NCBI GenBank assembly: GCA_003140215.1
Contig: PLJL01000004.1
Span: 1,956,192-2,020,191, forward strand
Source of the DNA: Vulcanimicrobiota bacterium
Lineage (GTDB): Bacteria > Vulcanimicrobiota > Vulcanimicrobiia > Vulcanimicrobiales > Vulcanimicrobiaceae
DNA: 64,000 nt
Direction: 5' to 3'
The notes below the pieces were generated by a model that ran no database searches, was not told the DNA's origin, and saw only the letters and a program-made list of their open reading frames with translations. A program made the position numbers and the translations under genes. Within the stretch, counting starts at the first letter, position 1; every line of letters starts with the position of its first letter. Below, in pieces: positions 17,524 through 25,663 of the stretch.

Positions 17524-18117
17524 GTGTTCGGGCCACTCGCACTCGCTTTCGTGCTGGATACCGCAACGCCGGAAGCGCTGCAAACTCCGACGCCGTTCGA
17601 CAAGGTGTGTGGGCGGGCGCCGTCGCGTATCGCCGACTTCAACGCCGCCGCGGCGACGTTCGACCTGCGCAAGATCGCCGCCGCCGCTCAGGGTGTCGTC
17701 AACGCCTATCACTACTGCGAGGTGGACGCGCGCGAAGCGCCGCAGTACGAGGAGCCGGGCATCAACTACCTCGTCGCGCGTCAAGCGCAATATCTGATCG
17801 TCGAGGGCCGCTGCTACGGCGCGCTGGGCGACGTACCAAACGCGCTGCGGGTGTTGCGCGAAAGCGACAAGCTGGCCGAGATCGTCGCGACCTGGCAACC
17901 CAGCTCGGTCACGCTGTCGGGCCGCAACCGCGATCTGCGGCCGTCGATGTATCGCCCGGCGGCGCTGGATATTCGAGCCGCTGCGAGCTACGAGATCCAA
18001 AAGGTTCTCACGCGCCGGCAGCCCGGCCGGCCTCCGGAGCTTCCGGCGATCCCGGAGCCGCCGCCGCCGTCCGCAGCTCCGCAAAGTTCAGTCACCCCCG
18101 CGGCGCCACGAGCCTGA
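17524..18117 (+). CDS. Exported protein with Pro-rich tail, unknown function
   Basis: About 197 residues starting at GTG 17524, the only ordinary start near a short hydrophobic N terminus (FGPLALAFVLDTATPEA), which may be a weak signal peptide. The central 120 residues look helical (ALGDVPNALRVLRESDKLAEIVATW is TPR-like in spacing). The last 35 residues are rich in Pro, Ala and Ser, ending PAAPRA. Three or four Cys are scattered (KVCGRAPS, YHYCEVDA, GRCYGAL). I do not recognise a family. It is divergent from the aldehyde dehydrogenase gene (55 bases) and convergent with the GT39 gene, with a short hairpin at 18115-18135 between them. Confidence 0.6.
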   Translation: MFGPLALAFVLDTATPEALQTPTPFDKVCGRAPSRIADFNAAAATFDLRKIAAAAQGVVNAYHYCEVDAREAPQYEEPGINYLVARQAQYLIVEGRCYGALGDVPNALRVLRESDKLAEIVATWQPSSVTLSGRNRDLRPSMYRPAALDIRAAASYEIQKVLTRRQPGRPPELPAIPEPPPPSAAPQSSVTPAAPRA

Positions 18118-18132
18118 ACGCGCGCCTGGCGT

Positions 18133-19755
18133 TCAACGGCACGGATCGGCTGCGGTCTTCCAGTCGCGTCGCCAATGCGCGAACGCACCCGCCATCTCGC
18201 GGCGCCTGAACGCGCGCCAGCGTTCTTCGGCACCGGGCAGCACCAACGCGGGATCGGTGTGATACACCGGCCACTTCACCGCCGGGTCGAGCACGGGAAA
18301 GCGCGACAGCCAGCAGTAGAGCTCCAGGTTCGTCTGCTCGAGCCGCGCGTGCTCGACCGAGACGTAGTAGCGCGCGCCCTTACGGATCGCGCTCTGCTCG
18401 TTGAAGGGCGTCCACAGCTGCGGATCCTCTTCCCAGCCTTTGCGGCCGATGGTGTAGAGAATCGACGGGTCGTAGTGGCCCATCACGATGAGGACGCCCG
18501 GCGCCAGCGTCGCGTCGAGCTGCTTCGCGCGCAGGTAGTTGGCGTGGTTCCAAACGTAGTACGGCGCGATCTGCCGGTATCCGGTGAACGTCGCGCCGAT
18601 CCAAACGGCGGCCGCGATCGCGGCGAGCGTCAGTTGCCGCTCGCGCACCGGGGATCGGTCGCCGCCGGTCGAGTCCTCGGAGCCCCAGCGGTCGAGCACG
18701 AACCCGCACAACCGCCCGATCAACAGCGCGGCCAGCGGCAGCAGAAGGTACAAGTAGTAGTCCACCCGCTCGACGGTGACCACGACGTAGGCGTAGAGCA
18801 GGCCGCCGCCGAGCCAGCCCCAGACCAGCGCGTCGCTGCGCGAGCGCACGCGGGCGAACGCGCCGAGGATGGCGAGCCCGAACCCGACCGGACCGGCCAT
18901 CGTCGTCGCGAGCAGCTTGAGCGCGTGGCCGAAGCCGATCGCTTTGGCCGCAAAAGCGGCGGGCGACGTGAGCGCCGCCTGCAGCGACGGGATCACGTGC
19001 AACGTCGTGATCCCGCTGGCCCAATGCCACTCCGCGTGCGCCGAGACGAACCGGTCGTAGAGCACCAACGGCACGAGAGCGATCACCGCGAGAGCCCACA
19101 GCTGCGGCCGCGTCGCCGCGCCGCGCCACCCTAACCGCGCGACGGCGCAGGTCGCCAGCGGGATCGCGGCGACCACCGCAACCGGTTTGGCCAGAAACGC
19201 CAGCGGCAGCAACAGCGCAACGGGCCACCAGCGCCGCCACGAGCGCGCCTCGTCGTCGACGATCCAGCGCGCACCGGCGTACAACGCCGCGGTGGTGAAG
19301 AACACCATCGCCGTGTCGGGCATGAAGGTGTGGCTGTAGTACCACGCCCCCGGCAGGACCGCGAACGCCGCCGCTGCGGCGATGCCGGGCAACGCGCCGC
19401 GCCACAACCAGCGCCCGAAGACGCCGACGAGCGGGATCGTCGCAACGCCGAACGCCAGCGAGATCAAGCGGCCGAAAATCTCGTGCACGCCGAAGAGCTT
19501 GTACAGCGTCGCGGCCAGAAAGGGGACGATCTGGAGCTCCAGCTCGACGTAGTTGGGCGGCGGCCCGTCGTAGTCGGTCTGGGGGAACATGATGTTGTAC
19601 TGCAGCTGCGCGAAGTTGCGCGCGATCGCCGCGGTATCGCCCTGGCGCCAGCCGGGATGATCGAAGATCGGATCGTGGATGCCCTTGAGCCGCAGGACCG
19701 TTCCGACGATCGCGAAGGCGAGCGTGGCCGGCCAGAACAGCCGTGCCGCCGTCAC
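18133..19755 (-). CDS. GT39-family membrane glycosyltransferase (ArnT/PMT-like)
   Basis: A 540-residue integral membrane protein with about 10-12 hydrophobic segments and a periplasmic C-terminal domain. The N-terminal loop DPIFDHPGWRQGDTAAIARNF carries the acidic residue pattern of GT39/GT-C enzymes, followed by PPPNYVELEL. Such enzymes use polyprenyl-phosphate-linked sugars to glycosylate lipids or proteins outside the membrane. GTG 19755 overlaps the GtrA stop (GTGA). It is the last gene of a three-gene operon with GtrA and a PIG-V-like protein. Donor and acceptor are unknown. Confidence 0.82.
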   Translation of the reverse strand: MTAARLFWPATLAFAIVGTVLRLKGIHDPIFDHPGWRQGDTAAIARNFAQLQYNIMFPQTDYDGPPPNYVELELQIVPFLAATLYKLFGVHEIFGRLISLAFGVATIPLVGVFGRWLWRGALPGIAAAAAFAVLPGAWYYSHTFMPDTAMVFFTTAALYAGARWIVDDEARSWRRWWPVALLLPLAFLAKPVAVVAAIPLATCAVARLGWRGAATRPQLWALAVIALVPLVLYDRFVSAHAEWHWASGITTLHVIPSLQAALTSPAAFAAKAIGFGHALKLLATTMAGPVGFGLAILGAFARVRSRSDALVWGWLGGGLLYAYVVVTVERVDYYLYLLLPLAALLIGRLCGFVLDRWGSEDSTGGDRSPVRERQLTLAAIAAAVWIGATFTGYRQIAPYYVWNHANYLRAKQLDATLAPGVLIVMGHYDPSILYTIGRKGWEEDPQLWTPFNEQSAIRKGARYYVSVEHARLEQTNLELYCWLSRFPVLDPAVKWPVYHTDPALVLPGAEERWRAFRRREMAGAFAHWRRDWKTAADPCR

Positions 19756-20189
19756 GCGACCGCCCGAAACGTCCAATACTTGTTGACGAAGAAGTTGACG
19801 AAGATCCCCGAGAGCGTCGCGACGAACCATGTCCGGTGGCCGTGGCCCAGCGCCGGCGCAACGAGGGCCGAGACCACCAGCCCGACGATGAGCGCGAGGA
19901 CCGAGACGCTCAGAAACTGCAGCGCCTCCCGCCCCGCATGGCCGGTGCTGCGGAACGTCCAAATCCGGTTGAGGAAGTAGTTCGAGACCCCGCCGGCCAG
20001 GAAGGCGACGGAGTAGATCGCGTAGTACGGGCCCGCCGAACCGTGATTGGGCACGACGCGCTGCAGCAGCGTGAAGATCGCCAGGTTGACGAGAAAGCCC
20101 GAAGCGCCGACGATGCCGAACTTGATGAATTGGCGCACGCCGCGCCGTTGGCGCACGCGGGAGAAGAAGTTCGTGCTCGGTGCGCTCAC
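19752..20189 (-). CDS. GtrA-like membrane protein
   Basis: A 145-residue protein with four hydrophobic segments typical of the GtrA family: FIKFGIVGASGFLVNLAIF at residues about 21-39, then VAFLAGGVSNYFLNRIWTF and a terminal FVNFFVNKYWTF. GtrA proteins are thought to move or present undecaprenyl-phosphate-linked sugars for membrane glycosyltransferases. It is translated from GTG 20189, which overlaps the stop of the PIG-V-like gene, and its stop overlaps the GT39 start. The position between two GT-C proteins supports a supporting role in one glycosylation system. Confidence 0.88.
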   Translation of the reverse strand: MSAPSTNFFSRVRQRRGVRQFIKFGIVGASGFLVNLAIFTLLQRVVPNHGSAGPYYAIYSVAFLAGGVSNYFLNRIWTFRSTGHAGREALQFLSVSVLALIVGLVVSALVAPALGHGHRTWFVATLSGIFVNFFVNKYWTFRAVA

Positions 20190-21724
20190 GCCACCCAATA
20201 CCAGTCCGCGAAGAGCACGGTGAACAGCCCCAAGAGCGGCAGGGAGAACGCGACGTAGGCGTTCTGGAACGTCGGGCGCGCTCCCCACAGACCGAACAGC
20301 GCGAACATCGGGAACAGCACCAACGCGAAGCGCGGCATGCTCATGAGACTCGACGTGCACATCGGGATGAGAACCGAGAGCGCCATGTAGACGACGTAGG
20401 AGAGGCGCAAGCGCCGCGCTCCGGCGATCAGTACCGCCAGCATGAGCACCGTGAACGCGAGCTCGATCGTCTCCGTCGCCACCGTCTGCGTCGAGTGCGC
20501 CGTGGCGATCTTGTGGATCGTGGCGGTCACCGAAACCCAGGGCGGCGCGAAGATGCGGCCCCAGTGCTCTTGCACGTGCGAGAATTTGAGCGGGTCGCCG
20601 TTGAGAACCCACAGATAGCCCATGTAGGTCGCCAGCCCCAGCGGCACCAGCGCCATGCCGGCCAGCGGCTTGACCACGTCGTCGAACCAGTAGCGCAGAA
20701 ACTCGCGGCCGCCTTCCTTGGCGGCGACGACCCATTCGATGAACAACGGTGCCGCCAGCAGTACGCCCTCCGCGCGCGTCAGGGCGGCCAGGAAACCGAA
20801 GGCGCCGGCGGTGAGCCAGCGCCGCTCGCGAGCATAGTAGAACGACGCTACGGTCAGGAACAGGAACAGCGCCTCGCTGTAGACCGCCGAGAAAAAGATC
20901 GCGGCCGGAAAGATCGAGACGAAGAACGTGGCGCGCTGGGCGACATGGCGGTTGTACTGGTGCTCGACGAGCTTGTAGAGGTACAGCAGCGCGAGAAAGC
21001 TGGCGGCATTGGAGATCACCAGTCCAGCGATCAAGTTCGAGCCGGTGAAGCCGGCGACGATGCGGATCAGCAACGGGTACAGCGGGAAGAACGCAGCCTC
21101 GGTCCCGGAGTAGCCGTGCATGGCGATGCGCAAGTAGTGCTCGGCGTCCCAGCGGCCCCAGACCGCGAGCAGCGGGTTGTCCGATGCCGAGTAGTGGATC
21201 CCGGGGCGCTGCCCGATCACCATCGAGGCCAACTCGGCGATGGCGATGAGCGGCAGGCGGGTCATGAGGAAGGTGAGCGAGACGTCGCGCACCGTGCGGT
21301 TGAAGCGCGCGGCGACGACCAGCTTCGCCAGCACGAAGGCGCCCAACGCGAACGCCGCGGCGCGGCCGGTTCCGTGCGCGCCGGTCGGGGCGAGCAGCGT
21401 CCCCCACAGGAGCACCAGGCCGGACCACGAGATCGCGTCGTACTGCAGCGCGGTGATCTCGTCGACGCGGGCGCGGCGCGAGAAGTAGCGCGCGTAGGCA
21501 GCCCAGCCGCCGTAGACGCCGACCACCCCGGCGACGAGGGCGAGCCCGAAAGTGAAGTCGAGGAAGGCCGCGCCGTGGGGGGCGCGCAGCGCCAACGCGT
21601 ACCACAGGAAGAACCCGGCGGTGAGCCCCGCGACGCCGACCGCGACGACCGCAGGATACCCGACGGCGCCGGCCAGCTCCGCGGGTTTCGAACGGGCGGC
21701 GGGCCCGGCGGTGGCGAGATTCAC
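20186..21724 (-). CDS. PIG-V-like mannosyltransferase, GT-C fold
   Basis: A 512-residue polytopic membrane protein with about 12 hydrophobic segments. The segment RWDAEHYLRIAMHGY (about residues 197-211) followed by AAFFPLYPLLIR is the signature of PIG-V and its bacterial homologues, which transfer mannose from a polyprenyl-phosphate donor. It has an N-terminal extension with two extra hydrophobic stretches. It is the first gene of the operon PIG-V-GtrA-GT39, all joined by GTGA overlaps. Role in glycolipid or protein O-glycosylation is inferred from family. Confidence 0.82.
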   Translation of the reverse strand: MNLATAGPAARSKPAELAGAVGYPAVVAVGVAGLTAGFFLWYALALRAPHGAAFLDFTFGLALVAGVVGVYGGWAAYARYFSRRARVDEITALQYDAISWSGLVLLWGTLLAPTGAHGTGRAAAFALGAFVLAKLVVAARFNRTVRDVSLTFLMTRLPLIAIAELASMVIGQRPGIHYSASDNPLLAVWGRWDAEHYLRIAMHGYSGTEAAFFPLYPLLIRIVAGFTGSNLIAGLVISNAASFLALLYLYKLVEHQYNRHVAQRATFFVSIFPAAIFFSAVYSEALFLFLTVASFYYARERRWLTAGAFGFLAALTRAEGVLLAAPLFIEWVVAAKEGGREFLRYWFDDVVKPLAGMALVPLGLATYMGYLWVLNGDPLKFSHVQEHWGRIFAPPWVSVTATIHKIATAHSTQTVATETIELAFTVLMLAVLIAGARRLRLSYVVYMALSVLIPMCTSSLMSMPRFALVLFPMFALFGLWGARPTFQNAYVAFSLPLLGLFTVLFADWYWVA

Positions 21725-21855
21725 GGTCGGCCTCGTTCCGCGCGCACGGCCTCGGTCGCCTGCCGGAACCGTCCGCCGCGTTGAGCGTGTCCACAGACTC
21801 GGGACTTACGCCCGGCGGCCGGGACCGCCGGTGCAGACCCCGAGGAGCAGAGACC

Positions 21856-23259
21856 ATTCCGAATCGATTCGATGTGATCGTCGTCGGTGCGGGCAGCGGC
21901 GGCTACGCCGCGGCTCGGACCGCCCGAGATCTGGGCGCCACCGTAGCGCTGGTCGATCACGGGCCGCTGGGCGGCCTGTGCATTCTGCGCGGTTGCATGC
22001 CGTCCAAGACCCTCTTGGCGACCGGCGACCGCCTGCACGACATCCGGGCCGCGGGGGAGTTGGCGATCGACGCCGGAACGGCTCGGCTCGACTACCGCGC
22101 GCTGGCCGAGCGCAAGCGAACGCTCGTGCAGGGGTGGGCCGACTATCGGATCGCCGGAATCGAGACCTTCCCGGTGTTTGCCGGCGCCGCACAGTTCGAG
22201 TCGCCCACGACGCTGCGGGTCGGTGACGACGTGCTCTACGCGCCGCGCTACATCATCGCCACCGGGAGCAGCGTCGCACCGGCCGCGGTCCCGGGACTGG
22301 CCGAAGCCGGTTTCATCGACAGCGACGCCGCCCTCGATCTCGAGGCGCCGCCCGCGTCACTGATCGTGCTGGGCGGCGGCTACGTCGGCAGCGAGCTGGG
22401 CCAGTTCTTTCATCGCGCCGGCGTGCAGACGGCGATGATCGTGCGCTCCGGGCACTTGCTCTCCGGCGAAGATCACGACATCGGGCACGGTTTGACGGCG
22501 TACCTGCGCGAAGAGGGGATGCGGATCGAGACCTGCGCGCAGGTGCATCGTGTGAGCGTCGGCGCCGACGGTCGCAAGGTCGTGCACTATCGTCAGGACG
22601 ACCAGGAGCGCGAGCTCGCCGCGGCCGAGATCTTTTACGCGCTCGGACGCGTCCCCAACGTCCTCGGGCTCGAGCTCGACCGCGCCGGCGTCGAGCATCA
22701 CGACATCACCGGGATCCCCGTCGACGACACCTTGCGCACGTCGAACCCCGACATCTACGCCGTCGGCGACGTGACCGGGCGCTACCCGCTCGTACACGTC
22801 GCGATCCAGCAAGGCGAGATCGCCGGGCGCAACGCCGCCACCGGCGCGCGCGAGCGCGCCGACTACCGGCTCACCAAGACCCACACGATCTTCACCGATC
22901 CGCAGGTCGCCGTCGTCGGCGAGAGCGAGCGCGAGCTCGAAGCCGCAAAGGTCCCCTACGTCACGGCGAGCTACCCGTTCGGCGATCATGGCAAGGCCGT
23001 CGCGCTCGGGAAGACCAAGGGGTTCGTGAAGATGATGGCGGCGCCCGGCGACGGCCGCATCCTCGGCGCGGCAATCCTCGGCCCCGACGCGTCCGATTTG
23101 ATCGAGCCGCTCATCGTCGCAATGGCGTACCGCGCAACGGTGCAGGACTACGCGCGCATCCCGCATTTGCACCCGACGCTGGTCGAGATCTTGACCTATC
23201 CGGCGGAGGAGATCGCGGAACGCCTGCGCACCACGCCGTCGCTCGCCGTCGCCCAGTGA
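21856..23259 (+). CDS. Pyridine nucleotide-disulfide oxidoreductase (dihydrolipoyl dehydrogenase-like)
   Basis: A 467-residue FAD flavoprotein. It has the FAD motif VIVVGAGSGGYAAA at the N terminus, a redox-active disulfide in GGLCILRGCMPSKTLL, an NAD motif GGGYVGSELGQ, the second FAD motif IYAVGDVTG, and the C-terminal His in HLHPTLVEIL that acts on the partner subunit. The disulfide context differs from the usual CLNVGC. An ATT at 21856 with GAGGAG eight bases upstream gives the standard N terminus (PNRFDVIVVG); the only conventional in-frame option is a TTG at 21781 with 25 unlikely residues. No lipoamide E1/E2 genes are nearby. It heads the NAD-related operon, coupled to the amidase by GTGA. 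Confidence 0.87.
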   Translation: MPNRFDVIVVGAGSGGYAAARTARDLGATVALVDHGPLGGLCILRGCMPSKTLLATGDRLHDIRAAGELAIDAGTARLDYRALAERKRTLVQGWADYRIAGIETFPVFAGAAQFESPTTLRVGDDVLYAPRYIIATGSSVAPAAVPGLAEAGFIDSDAALDLEAPPASLIVLGGGYVGSELGQFFHRAGVQTAMIVRSGHLLSGEDHDIGHGLTAYLREEGMRIETCAQVHRVSVGADGRKVVHYRQDDQERELAAAEIFYALGRVPNVLGLELDRAGVEHHDITGIPVDDTLRTSNPDIYAVGDVTGRYPLVHVAIQQGEIAGRNAATGARERADYRLTKTHTIFTDPQVAVVGESERELEAAKVPYVTASYPFGDHGKAVALGKTKGFVKMMAAPGDGRILGAAILGPDASDLIEPLIVAMAYRATVQDYARIPHLHPTLVEILTYPAEEIAERLRTTPSLAVAQ

Positions 23260-24164
23260 CCCCGCTCGCGGCGCTGGTGCAGTTCAAGCCGCGTAAGGGC
23301 GACGTCGCGGCCAACTTGGCCGCGATGCGTGACGTCTTCGCCCAGTGCGCCGCGTGGGACGAGCGGCCCGCGCTCGTCGTCTTCCCCGAAGCGGCGCTGA
23401 CCGGCTACTTTCTCGAAGGCGCGGTGTACGAGTTGGCCTTCGACGCCGCGACGATGGCCCGCAACGTCGACGAGCAATGGCGCGCTTCGGGCGCGTCGGG
23501 CCCCGGCGACGTCGTCGCCGGATTTTTCGAGAACTACTCCGGCGCCTTCCACAACAGCGCGATGTACCTGCGCTGCGGCGAACCCGGCGGGCCGCGCATC
23601 GTGCACGTGCACCGCAAGATGTTCCTGCCCACCTACGGCGTGTTCGACGAGGAGCGCTTCCTCACGCGCGGCCGGCGCCTGGCGGCCTTCGAGACGCAGT
23701 TCGGCAAAGCGGCGATCCTGATCTGCGAGGACGCCTGGCACGCGATCATGCCCACCGTCGCGGCACTCAAAGGTGCGCGGCTGCTGATCGTGCCCAGCGC
23801 GTCGCCCGGGCGCGGCCTCGGCGCCGCCGGCGAGCTCGAAAGCACCACGCGCTGGAAAGCGATCCTGTCGTCGGCGGCGTCCGAGCACGGCGTGTACGTG
23901 CTCTACGCCGGGCTCACCGGCTTCGAAGGCGGCAAGGGGATGTCGGGTGGCACCTGCGCGTTCTCACCGCGCGGCGATCTGCTCGAGTCCGCCGGGCCGC
24001 TCGATGCCTGCATCATCAAAATACCGCTTGATCTCGCGGAGGTCGACCTCGCGCGCGCGACGCTGCCGCTCTTGGGCGACCTCTCCGCCGTGTTGCCCGA
24101 CTTGTGGCTCGACGATGAGATTTTTCCGCAGGCGGCGGCGCTGCGGACCGAGGAGCGCTCGTGA
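23256..24164 (+). CDS. Nitrilase-superfamily amidase, probable glutaminase partner of NadE
   Basis: A 302-residue carbon-nitrogen hydrolase with a complete triad: Glu45 in VVFPEAALTGY, Lys121 in HRKMFLPTYGVFDE and Cys157 in ILICEDAWH. The HRK-LPTYGVFDE stretch is very close to that of the glutaminase domain of glutamine-dependent NAD synthetases. The gene overlaps nadE by GTGATG, so I infer that it supplies ammonia from glutamine to the separate NadE, giving a split form of a normally fused enzyme. A general aliphatic amidase is the alternative. The GTG start overlaps the previous stop. Confidence 0.85.
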   Translation: MTPLAALVQFKPRKGDVAANLAAMRDVFAQCAAWDERPALVVFPEAALTGYFLEGAVYELAFDAATMARNVDEQWRASGASGPGDVVAGFFENYSGAFHNSAMYLRCGEPGGPRIVHVHRKMFLPTYGVFDEERFLTRGRRLAAFETQFGKAAILICEDAWHAIMPTVAALKGARLLIVPSASPGRGLGAAGELESTTRWKAILSSAASEHGVYVLYAGLTGFEGGKGMSGGTCAFSPRGDLLESAGPLDACIIKIPLDLAEVDLARATLPLLGDLSAVLPDLWLDDEIFPQAAALRTEERS

Positions 24165-25009
24165 TGCTGCCGGTGATCGAAGCGCGGGTCGACGAGCCGT
24201 CGCTGCAGATCGATCCGGGGCTCGCGGCGCGCTGGCTCGAGGCGTTTCTGCGCGACGAGATGGTCGAACGCCGGGGGATCGGGCGCGCCATCCTGGGGCT
24301 GTCGGGCGGGATCGACAGCGCGCTGGTCGCGTACCTGTGTGCGCGCGCGCTGGGTCCGGCCAACGTCTACGCGATCCGCATGCCGTATCGGTCGTCGAGT
24401 CCGGATTCGCTCTCGGACGCCCAGCGCGTCATCGACGCGCTGGGGATTCAGAGCGAAACGATCGAGATCACCGATGCGGTCGACGGCTACTTGCGCCATG
24501 CCGCCGATGCCGATCCGCGGCGCAAAGGAAACGTGATGGCGCGGATGCGGATGCTGGTGCTCTTCGACCAGTCCGCACGTCGCAACGCGCTGCCGGTCGG
24601 CACCGGGAACAAAACGGAGCGGCTCATGGGATACTTCACGTGGCACGCCGACGACACTCCGCCGGTCAACCCGATCGGCGACCTGTTCAAGACGCAGGTA
24701 TGGGCGCTCGCGCGGCACCTCGGCGTGCCCAAAGAGGTCGTCGACAAAGCGCCCAGCGCGGACCTCGAGGCCGGGCAAACCGACGAGGGCGATCTGGGGA
24801 TCACCTACGCGACGGCCGACCGCATCCTCAACCTGATCCTGTTGGGCTATCATGACGACGCCATCGCGGCGCGCGGCCTCGACCCGCGCGACGTGACGCT
24901 GGTGCGGCGGCGCGTCGACTCCACCCACTGGAAGCGCCACCTGCCGACGACGGCGCTGGTCTCAGGGACCGCGATCAACGAATTCTACCTGCGCCCGGTG
25001 GACTTTTGA
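24161..25009 (+). CDS. nadE: NAD(+) synthetase
   Basis: A 282-residue ATP pyrophosphatase-type amidotransferase/ligase that converts deamido-NAD to NAD. The PP-loop is SGGIDS at residues 48-53 (GLSGGIDSALVAYLC). Other conserved regions are GTGNKTERLMGYFTWHADD and PSADLEAGQTDEGDLGI. It lacks an N-terminal glutaminase domain, which the adjacent nitrilase-type gene probably replaces. GTG 24161 and ATG 24164 are both possible starts in the overlap with the previous gene. Its stop overlaps the TTG of the siroheme gene. Confidence 0.95.
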   Translation: MMLPVIEARVDEPSLQIDPGLAARWLEAFLRDEMVERRGIGRAILGLSGGIDSALVAYLCARALGPANVYAIRMPYRSSSPDSLSDAQRVIDALGIQSETIEITDAVDGYLRHAADADPRRKGNVMARMRMLVLFDQSARRNALPVGTGNKTERLMGYFTWHADDTPPVNPIGDLFKTQVWALARHLGVPKEVVDKAPSADLEAGQTDEGDLGITYATADRILNLILLGYHDDAIAARGLDPRDVTLVRRRVDSTHWKRHLPTTALVSGTAINEFYLRPVDF

Positions 25010-25653
25010 ACGTGCGCGCGATTCCGCCGGGGCCCGTCGCGGATCCGCTGCCGGCGGGCGGATTCTATCCGGTCGGCCTCAACCTGGCCGGACGGGCGTG
25101 CGTCGTCATCGGCGCGGCTGGCGATCGCGAAGCCGCCGCGAAGGCCACCGCGTTGCGCGAGGCGGGCGCCGAGGTGCGCTGGATCACCGATCCCACGGCT
25201 TTGCGCGACGACGACGTGCGCGACGCGTTCTTCGTGATCTCGACGCCGCAGGACGACGCGCTCTCGGCGCGCTTGCGCGCGCTCGCCGACGTGCACCGCT
25301 TCTTGCTGTGCACGATCGATCAACCGCGCTACGGCTTCGTCGCGATGCAGGCGATCGTGCGCTCGGGGCCGGTGCGCATCGCGATCTCGACCGGCGGCGT
25401 CGCACCCCGCGTCGGCAAGATCCTCAAGGCTGCGCTGCAGGGCGTGCTCGACGCCAAGTTCGCGCGTTTCGTGGAGTGTCTGGGGACGCAGAAGCTGCGC
25501 AACCGCGCCGCCTTGCCCGACCGCCGCGACCGCCGCAACGCGATCGTTGCGGCGACCGACGGTTTTGCCCTCGACGCACGCGCGACGTATCCGGCCTGGT
25601 ACGAGGATCAGCTGCGCGCCGGAGCGCCCCAGATCGCGGAGCCGCGCGGATGA
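25006..25653 (+). CDS. Precorrin-2 dehydrogenase / sirohydrochlorin ferrochelatase family protein
   Basis: A 215-residue protein resembling the CysG N-terminal or Met8 domain, which oxidises precorrin-2 with NAD and may insert iron to make siroheme. Seen are the Rossmann start YPVGLNLAGRACVVIGAAGDREAAAKATAL, AFFVISTPQDD, and the conserved turn IAISTGGVAPRVGKILKAAL that binds the tetrapyrrole. Start is TTG 25006 overlapping the nadE stop (TTGA) or GTG 25012. No uroporphyrinogen methyltransferase is adjacent, so the substrate must come from elsewhere. It shares the operon with NAD genes, matching its NAD dependence. Confidence 0.82.
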   Translation: MNVRAIPPGPVADPLPAGGFYPVGLNLAGRACVVIGAAGDREAAAKATALREAGAEVRWITDPTALRDDDVRDAFFVISTPQDDALSARLRALADVHRFLLCTIDQPRYGFVAMQAIVRSGPVRIAISTGGVAPRVGKILKAALQGVLDAKFARFVECLGTQKLRNRAALPDRRDRRNAIVAATDGFALDARATYPAWYEDQLRAGAPQIAEPRG

Positions 25654-25663
25654 GCGCCCGCTG

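Noticed and set aside
18113-18228. Near-duplicate GCCTGAACGCGCGCC at 18113 and 18205
   Set aside because: Short match in GC-rich sequence with one copy inside the GT39 coding region; too little to call a repeat, and the 18115-18135 hairpin lacks a T-tract.
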